NCBI RefSeq assembly: GCF_021165935.1
Contig: NZ_CP088953.1
Coordinates: 1,245,001-1,309,000, forward strand
Origin: Microbulbifer elongatus
Lineage (GTDB): Bacteria > Pseudomonadota > Gammaproteobacteria > Pseudomonadales > Cellvibrionaceae
Length of the DNA stretch: 64,000 nt
Direction of reading: 5' to 3'
In this document: positions 58,635 to 64,000 of the stretch, in pieces
Numbering within the stretch: the stretch's first letter is position 1
How the letters are laid out: each line of letters opens with the position of its first letter
Made by a program: the position numbers and the translations under genes
Notes under the pieces: generated by a model
Seen by the model: only the letters and a program-made list of their open reading frames with translations
Database searches by the model: none
What the model was told of the DNA's origin: nothing

Positions 58635-61628
58635 ATGAACAAAATGACCGGATTCAAGAAGAATTCCATTGCGGTAGCCATCGCTACCCTTGCGGGCGTA
58701 AGCGGTGGCGCCCTGGCTCAGACGGAAGCAGAGTCCGCCCTGGAAGAAGTGGTGGTACTGGGCATTCGCGGCAGTCTCGAAAAATCCATGGATGTGAAGC
58801 GCGATGCCAAAGGCATTGTCGATGCCATTTCCGCGGAGGATATCGGCAAATTTCCCGACACCAATCTGGCGGAATCCATGCAGCGGATCTCCGGGGTGTC
58901 GATCGACCGTGTCAACGGTGAAGGCAGCAAGGTCACCGTGCGCGGTCTGGGCCCGGATTTCAACCTGGTAACCCTGAATGGTCGTCAGGTGGCGCGCACT
59001 ACCGGTGGCCGCTCCTTTGATTTCCAGAACATCGCCTCCGATATGGTGACCGGTGTCGAGGTCTCCAAGACCAGTGACGCCACCCTTCCTTCTGGGGGCA
59101 TGGGTGCCACCATCAACCTGCGTACCGCGCGTCCATTCGATACCCCGGAGCGCACCATCCGCTTCGGTGTCAAAGGCGTGCTGGACGAGTCCTCCGATGA
59201 TGCCAGCATGACCCCGGAATACAGTGGTTTCTATTCCGATACCTTTGCCGATGGCAAATTGGGGGTGGCCATTTCCGGTTCGGTGCAGGAGCGCGAAAGC
59301 GGCAGCCAGCAGGCCCTGGTGCCCGGTGGTTGGATCAGTGTCGAAGGTCAGATGGACAACAACTGGGACGGCGTGAACGACGCCTGGGGTGCGGTACCGC
59401 TGGAGAACCAGGTGAACCGCCCGGGGGAGGGTGACATCTACTCCGTAGCCCAGAACGCAGCCTTCAAGTTTGAAGAGCAGCAGCGCAAGCGCACCAATGG
59501 CCAGCTGGTACTGCAGTGGGCGCCCACTGACGATGTGACCGCAACTCTGGATTACAACTACTACCAGAACAAGATCGCCAAGCAGTTCAATGATATTTCC
59601 GTTTATCATGCGTGGCAGGGTGACCAGCGCGGTGTCTGGAGCGACGGCCCCATCTCCACGCCGATTATCTACTCCGAATACTACGGCGCACCCAGCGACG
59701 TGGCCATGGGTGGCGGCAGCACGGCCGAAGTCCACGAAGGCGACATGCTGGGGATCAACCTGGAATGGCAGGTCAGCGATAAGCTGAATCTGTTCTTCGA
59801 CGGTCAGCACTCGGAAGCCGAGCGCACCCCGGACAGCCCCTGGGGTACCAGCAATGTACTGACCGTCGCCGCGATGGTGCGCGACGCCAGCAGCGTGGAC
59901 TTTACCGGCGAGATCCCCGCGATCTATGTGGACTCGGCCAATGGCCTGAATGCCTCGGATATCATTGTTACTGGCTCTGTGTTCACCAACTCCAAAGATT
60001 TCTCGGAAGTGGATCAGTTCCGCTTTGGTGGTAATTACGAGATCAACGCGTCCAGCGATATCGATTTCGGCATCGCCCGCCAGGAAGTGAGCAACCGCTC
60101 CCAGTCTGTTTTCGTGCAGCGCAATAACTGGGGGGGAGCCGGCCCCGCATCGGATCTGCCCGACGAATTGTTCACCGCGAAAAGTATTTCCGATCAGTTC
60201 GACGAATCCTGGGGGGACTTCTCCGAGGTCGGTGGACTGGAGCCGCTGGATATCTACTACGACTGGGATTTTGATGCGGTCCGTGCCATTGCCGAAGATC
60301 TCTACGCAAACAATGCGACCGATGCTGGCACCGCCAACCGGGTAGGGGACTGCGGTACCGCCTTCTGCGCATCGACCGACTATGCGTCGGATACCGACCG
60401 CGCCACCACAGAGACCTCTACCTCGGCGTATGCGCAGTACAACTTCGCCTCCGAAATGCGCGGAATGCCCTACGAGATCAACACGGGTCTGCGTTACGAG
60501 CAGACCGATGTGGATTCGGTATCCGTGGTGCCGGAATACGATCGCGCAGAGTGGAACTCCAACAACGAAGTGGCGATTATCGGCACCGGTGAGCAGGTCT
60601 ATCTGAGCGAGGAGGGGAGCTACGATTACTGGTTGCCCAGCATCGCCTTCAGACTGGACGTGACGGACGACCTGGTAACCCGCGCGGCGGTCAGCAAGGC
60701 GATCACCCGCCCGGATTACAACTCCATCAAGGGGGGCACCACCATCGGCACCATCGCCAACGGTGGAATCGGTGGTGGTTCTACCGGTAATCCGGGTCTG
60801 CTGCCCTACGAGTCCATCAACTACGACTTGTCTGTGGAGTGGTACTACGGCGAGACCAGCTATGCCTCCATCGGCCTGTTCCGTAAGGACGTGTCCAACT
60901 TTATCAGCAACGCCAAAACCGAGAAGTCGCTGTTCAATATTGCCAACCCGGCAGACGGTGCTCTGGTGGATGAGGCGCGTGCCAACGGTGCCAATGATGC
61001 GGAATCCATCCGCCAGTATATTGCCGCCAATTACGCCGACAGTGATTTCGTCAACGTGACCTACCTCGAAGACGGCGTGACTGTGGATAAGATATTTATT
61101 ACCGGTAACCCGGCCACCGACAACGATATGGTCTTCCTGGTGGATACGCCGGTCAACAGCGATGTGGACAACACCATCGACGGTGTCGAACTGGCGGTGC
61201 AGCACATGTTCGGTGAAACCGGGTTTGGTCTGCAGGCGAACTACACCATCGTGGATTCCGAGCTCGGTTACGATCCGTTTATCCTGGTGGACCAGGAAGC
61301 CATGGTTGGCCTGAGTGACTCCGCGAACCTGGTAGGCTTCTACGATAAGAACGGCTTCCAGGCGCGGATCGCTTACAACTGGCGTGATGAGTTTCTCAGC
61401 TCTCGCGGTCAGAATACTGGTGCCAATCCCCAGTATGTGGAGGCATACAGTCAGATCGACCTGAATGTGAGCTATGAGATACCGCAGCTGGAGGGGATGC
61501 AGGTGTTTGTCGAGGGCATCAATGTCACCGACGAGTATCAGCGTGTGCACGGCCGTGACGCTCGCCAGCTGATGGGCTACTACCAGGGTGGCGCGCGCTG
61601 GCAGCTGGGTGCGCGTTACGCCTTTTAA
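58635..61628 (+). CDS. TonB-dependent receptor, maltodextrin/glycan type
   Basis: A 997-residue receptor of the large Xanthomonas/Caulobacter class. Signal peptide (VAIATLAGVSGGALAQ), TonB-box-like EEVVVLGIRGSLEKSM, plug (DTNLAESMQRISGVSIDR, KVTVRGLGPDFNLVTLNGRQV, MGATINLRT), then a long barrel ending RWQLGARYAF. An ABC sugar importer precedes it and SapC, cupin and halogenase-like genes follow; this context is typical of saccharide-scavenging loci. The specific glycan is inferred, most likely alpha-glucan because of the maltose-type importer. A GGGGGAG sequence lies 10 bases upstream of the ATG. Confidence 0.94.
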   Translation: MNKMTGFKKNSIAVAIATLAGVSGGALAQTEAESALEEVVVLGIRGSLEKSMDVKRDAKGIVDAISAEDIGKFPDTNLAESMQRISGVSIDRVNGEGSKVTVRGLGPDFNLVTLNGRQVARTTGGRSFDFQNIASDMVTGVEVSKTSDATLPSGGMGATINLRTARPFDTPERTIRFGVKGVLDESSDDASMTPEYSGFYSDTFADGKLGVAISGSVQERESGSQQALVPGGWISVEGQMDNNWDGVNDAWGAVPLENQVNRPGEGDIYSVAQNAAFKFEEQQRKRTNGQLVLQWAPTDDVTATLDYNYYQNKIAKQFNDISVYHAWQGDQRGVWSDGPISTPIIYSEYYGAPSDVAMGGGSTAEVHEGDMLGINLEWQVSDKLNLFFDGQHSEAERTPDSPWGTSNVLTVAAMVRDASSVDFTGEIPAIYVDSANGLNASDIIVTGSVFTNSKDFSEVDQFRFGGNYEINASSDIDFGIARQEVSNRSQSVFVQRNNWGGAGPASDLPDELFTAKSISDQFDESWGDFSEVGGLEPLDIYYDWDFDAVRAIAEDLYANNATDAGTANRVGDCGTAFCASTDYASDTDRATTETSTSAYAQYNFASEMRGMPYEINTGLRYEQTDVDSVSVVPEYDRAEWNSNNEVAIIGTGEQVYLSEEGSYDYWLPSIAFRLDVTDDLVTRAAVSKAITRPDYNSIKGGTTIGTIANGGIGGGSTGNPGLLPYESINYDLSVEWYYGETSYASIGLFRKDVSNFISNAKTEKSLFNIANPADGALVDEARANGANDAESIRQYIAANYADSDFVNVTYLEDGVTVDKIFITGNPATDNDMVFLVDTPVNSDVDNTIDGVELAVQHMFGETGFGLQANYTIVDSELGYDPFILVDQEAMVGLSDSANLVGFYDKNGFQARIAYNWRDEFLSSRGQNTGANPQYVEAYSQIDLNVSYEIPQLEGMQVFVEGINVTDEYQRVHGRDARQLMGYYQGGARWQLGARYAF

Positions 61629-61660
61629 ACCGGTACACAGGATGGTTTAACCAGGCAGGG

Positions 61661-61695
61661 AAAGCCGCTGGTCGTTAGATCAGCGGCTTTTTTTA
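61661..61695 (+). terminator. Rho-independent terminator after the receptor gene
   Basis: A stem of AAAGCCGCTG / CAGCGGCTTT with a 10-base loop (partly paired GTC/GAT) is followed by a T run. It lies about 30 bases after the receptor stop. Confidence 0.9.
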
Positions 61696-61763
61696 TACGA
61701 AACAGACTGGTATTTCCCTGCACAGCGGGAATTCAGAGAATAAAAAACGGGAAAAAACGTAGT

Positions 61764-62495
61764 ATGACAAACGCGGTATTGCTGAATAACGTGGAGCACC
61801 GTGATCTCCGGGTACAAACCGAACGCTCTGCAGAACTGGGTGATGATGTCTGGTATGCACTCACATTTCCTCTGGAGTTTCGCGCCCTACAGGGGCAGTA
61901 CCCAATATTTTTTCAGCGGGATGCCAGCACCGGTAGCTTTTTTCCACTGGTGTTGCTTGGTTTCGAGCCCGGTGAAAACCTCTACCTTCGCGATGGCCAC
62001 TGGGCCGCGGCCTATCTTCCCCTGACCATTCGTCGCGAACCATTCCTGATTGGCCGCCAGCACTTTGTGGAAGACGGCATACAGAAAACACGGCGTGTCA
62101 TTCACATCGACCTGGATAATCCCCGGGTCAACCGTAAGCGTGGGGAGCCTTTGTTTCTGGAATACGGAGGGAGTTCTCCGTTTCTCGATGGCGTGTCGGA
62201 GATGCTGGAAGCGATCCACCAGGGAGTCGAACAGAGCGAAAAGTTTATCCGCCAGCTGCAGATTCACGGATTGCTAGAACCCTGCACCATGGACATCACC
62301 CTGAACAACGGCGAAACCAATCAGTTGAAGGGTTTCTACACCATTGATGAGCCGCGTCTGCGCGCACTGAATGCGGAAGACCTCAGTGAGCTCCATCAGG
62401 CAGGGTTCCTGGAGGCCATCTATATGGTGCTGGCGTCCCAGTCGCAGATGCGGCAACTGATCGATGAGAAGAATCGCCGCTGCTGTGGGGGATAA
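61764..62495 (+). CDS. SapC-family protein
   Basis: A 243-residue cytoplasmic protein of the SapC family (PF07277). Family features include YALTFPLEFRALQGQYPIFF, FFPLVLLGFEPGENLYL and AAYLPLTIRREPFLI. The function is unknown; it recurs next to TonB receptors, cupins and tryptophan-halogenase-like flavoproteins in glycan-use loci. The CRRCCGG-like terminus (NRRCCGG) is unusual and Cys-rich. Confidence 0.9.
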   Translation: MTNAVLLNNVEHRDLRVQTERSAELGDDVWYALTFPLEFRALQGQYPIFFQRDASTGSFFPLVLLGFEPGENLYLRDGHWAAAYLPLTIRREPFLIGRQHFVEDGIQKTRRVIHIDLDNPRVNRKRGEPLFLEYGGSSPFLDGVSEMLEAIHQGVEQSEKFIRQLQIHGLLEPCTMDITLNNGETNQLKGFYTIDEPRLRALNAEDLSELHQAGFLEAIYMVLASQSQMRQLIDEKNRRCCGG

Positions 62496-62514
62496 CCTGA
62501 CCGGAGATGATGCA

Positions 62515-63558
62515 ATGAATGCGTGCGTACAGCCATTTATTGAGACCGCAGATCTGGCGGTCGCCGATGAAACCCATGAGATTACGCCGGACAATGTGCT
62601 CGAGTCTCTGAGCGGCGTCACCCGCCCTCGCATTCTGCGCAATTACTGCGCCCATTTTCCCGCGGTGCGCGCCGGTACGCAGTCCGCGGAGAAAATGGTG
62701 GAATACCTTCTGAACCACTACAGTGGGCAACCGGTGAATGGGTGCTATGGCGCCCCGGAAACGGAAGGACGGGTGTTTTACAACGAGGATCTCACTGGCT
62801 TCAATTTTGAATCCCGCAGAGTGCCTCTGGACGCGTTACTGGATGATATCCTGTCCACTGCGCAGAGTGCGCAGAAACCTATGCGCTATATGCCGTCCAG
62901 CGAGGTTTCCTACTGGTTTCCAACGTTTGCCGGAGAAAATAATGCCGGTGTCGCCGGTGTTTCTCCCATCGGGTCTCTGTGGCTCGGGAACCGCGTTCGC
63001 ATCGCCGCCCATTACGACTTCCCCAATAATCTGGCCTGCAATATTGCCGGGCGACGACGCTTCACTCTGCTGCCTCCGGAGCAGATTGCCAATCTGTACC
63101 CGGGACCCCTGGAGTTTGCCCCGGGTGGACAGGAAATCAGCCTGGTGGATTTTTACCAGCCGGACTTCACGCGCTTCCCCCGTTTCCGCAAGGCGCTCGA
63201 CAGCGCATACCTCGCCGAGCTGAACCCGGGGGATGCCCTGTATATCCCGGGAATGTGGTGGCATCACGTGGAAAGTCTGGATACGCTGAATGTGCTCTAT
63301 ACCCACTGGTGGCGCGACTCCGCCGCCTACCTGGGCCGCCCAACCAACGCGTTGATGCACGCAGTGCTGGGGCTGCGTGACCTGCCAGCCCACCAGCGGG
63401 CGGCGTGGCGGGCACTGTTTGATTATTACGTATTCGACGCCGAGCCCGAGCGAGCAGAACATATCGAGCCTGCCGCGCGGGGAGTGCTCGCACAGCCCCT
63501 GTCACTGGAAATGGCGATGCAGCTGCGGGCCAGGCTACAGAATGATCTGAAACGTTAA
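62515..63558 (+). CDS. Cupin/JmjC-like hydroxylase family protein
   Basis: About 347 residues from the ATG at 62515 (GGAG 8 bases upstream); a frame from 62464 overlaps sapC. It has a Cupin_8/JmjC-like fold with the Fe(II) ligands expected in HYDFPNNLACNI (His/Asp) and the second His in GDALYIPGMWWHHVES. Members include 2-oxoglutarate-dependent hydroxylases of the FIH type. The partner halogenase-like gene follows 48 bases downstream. The substrate may be the receptor or transporter or a small molecule; no direct evidence here. Confidence 0.85.
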   Translation: MNACVQPFIETADLAVADETHEITPDNVLESLSGVTRPRILRNYCAHFPAVRAGTQSAEKMVEYLLNHYSGQPVNGCYGAPETEGRVFYNEDLTGFNFESRRVPLDALLDDILSTAQSAQKPMRYMPSSEVSYWFPTFAGENNAGVAGVSPIGSLWLGNRVRIAAHYDFPNNLACNIAGRRRFTLLPPEQIANLYPGPLEFAPGGQEISLVDFYQPDFTRFPRFRKALDSAYLAELNPGDALYIPGMWWHHVESLDTLNVLYTHWWRDSAAYLGRPTNALMHAVLGLRDLPAHQRAAWRALFDYYVFDAEPERAEHIEPAARGVLAQPLSLEMAMQLRARLQNDLKR

Positions 63559-63606
63559 GCACAGAAGCTTGCAGAAACATCTGAAAATAAAAGAGAGAGT
63601 GCACCT

Positions 63607-64000
63607 GTGAACACAACGAGAAAAATCCGCAAGGTGGTGATTGCTGGCGGTGGAACCGCGGGCTGGATGGCCGCCGCTGCGCTGGCGAAGTTGCTGGGAA
63701 AAAACCTGGATATCCGCCTGGTCGAATCCGAGACCATCGGTACCGTGGGAGTGGGCGAGGCAACCATCCCCACTCTGCACCTTTTCCATCAGCTTCTCGG
63801 AATCGACGAGCGGGAAATGATGGCGGCGACCAATGCCACCTTCAAACTGGGGATCGCCTTCGAAAACTGGAAGGAAACCGGTCAGGACTACATCCACTCC
63901 TTTGGTGCCGCCGGTAAGGATTGCTGGGCGTGCAATTTCAGCCACTTCTGGGTCCGAGGTCGGGAATTGGGTATCGCACACGACATTGGCGATTACACCA
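63607..64000 (+). CDS. Tryptophan halogenase-like flavoprotein (partial, cut by window edge)
   Basis: The frame starts at GTG 63607 with AGAGAGAG upstream and runs off the window. The first ~131 residues show the dinucleotide-binding motif VVIAGGGTAGWMAAAALAKLL and GTVGVGEATIPTL, typical of flavin-dependent tryptophan halogenases (PF04820). The catalytic Lys and WxWxIP motif lie beyond the window, so whether it halogenates is unknown. In glycan-use loci these proteins are often associated with TonB receptors rather than with secondary metabolism. Confidence 0.88.
   Translation, partial: MNTTRKIRKVVIAGGGTAGWMAAAALAKLLGKNLDIRLVESETIGTVGVGEATIPTLHLFHQLLGIDEREMMAATNATFKLGIAFENWKETGQDYIHSFGAAGKDCWACNFSHFWVRGRELGIAHDIGDYT

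Noticed and set aside
58461..61550. A 1029-codon open frame on the minus strand opposite the TonB receptor gene.
   Set aside because: It is antisense to a clear receptor with signal peptide, plug and barrel; its His/Val/Gly-heavy composition is typical of a codon-bias shadow, and no family motif is visible.

Overview
The window most likely comes from a marine or estuarine polysaccharide-degrading gammaproteobacterium of the Cellvibrionales type, with Microbulbifer as my best guess. This rests on gene content: maltodextrin-type TonB receptor with SapC, cupin and halogenase-like neighbours, giant LEPR-XLL surface protein, and large copper and Czc resistance blocks. No 16S rRNA is present, so the assignment is an inference.

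Layout. 1-1995: the 3' half of a 23S rRNA, a 5S rRNA and terminators, closing an rRNA operon that began outside the window. 2050-7528 (minus): a signalling cluster of a secreted protein, an FHA-GAF protein, a Ser/Thr kinase with TPRs and a soluble NarX-type histidine kinase. 7972-10664 (minus): an outer-membrane barrel and two primosome-like proteins, one with four DnaT-type repeats. 10794-12679 (minus): an MFS exporter coupled to a SufR-like Fe-S regulator.

12857-29101: a metal-resistance block. It holds an ArsP-like permease, a CopA ATPase and a CupA-like membrane cupredoxin (plus strand). A TetR/metallo-hydrolase divergent pair follows. Next comes a copL-copG(DUF411)-copA-copB periplasmic copper operon (minus), a 4'-phosphopantetheinyl transferase, and a czcI-like/czcCBA efflux operon (plus). 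radA follows after a large nested inverted repeat. 30827-37500 (minus): a candidate toxin/immunity-like pair, a TonB receptor, a coniferyl-aldehyde-type dehydrogenase and an AraC regulator.

37582-53624 (minus): a five-gene operon, in transcription order a TolC-like protein, a HlyD adaptor, a GAF-HlyD protein, a PqqD/M50-peptidase/HlyD protein and a 3253-residue LEPR-XLL/DUF4347/DUF11-repeat surface protein. It contains no ABC ATPase. I read it as a dedicated export system in which a membrane metalloprotease replaces the usual transporter. The M50 gene appears frameshifted in its last ~60 codons.

53952-64000 (plus): a maltose/maltodextrin-type uptake locus. It has a MalK ATPase, a binding-protein/MalF fusion, MalG, a 997-residue TonB receptor, a SapC-family protein, a JmjC-like cupin and the start of a tryptophan-halogenase-like flavoprotein cut by the window edge. 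Together they suggest outer-membrane capture and inner-membrane import of an alpha-glucan or related glycan. Several start sites were moved from the longest reading frame to internal ATG, GTG or TTG codons with better Shine-Dalgarno sequences; these are noted per entry.
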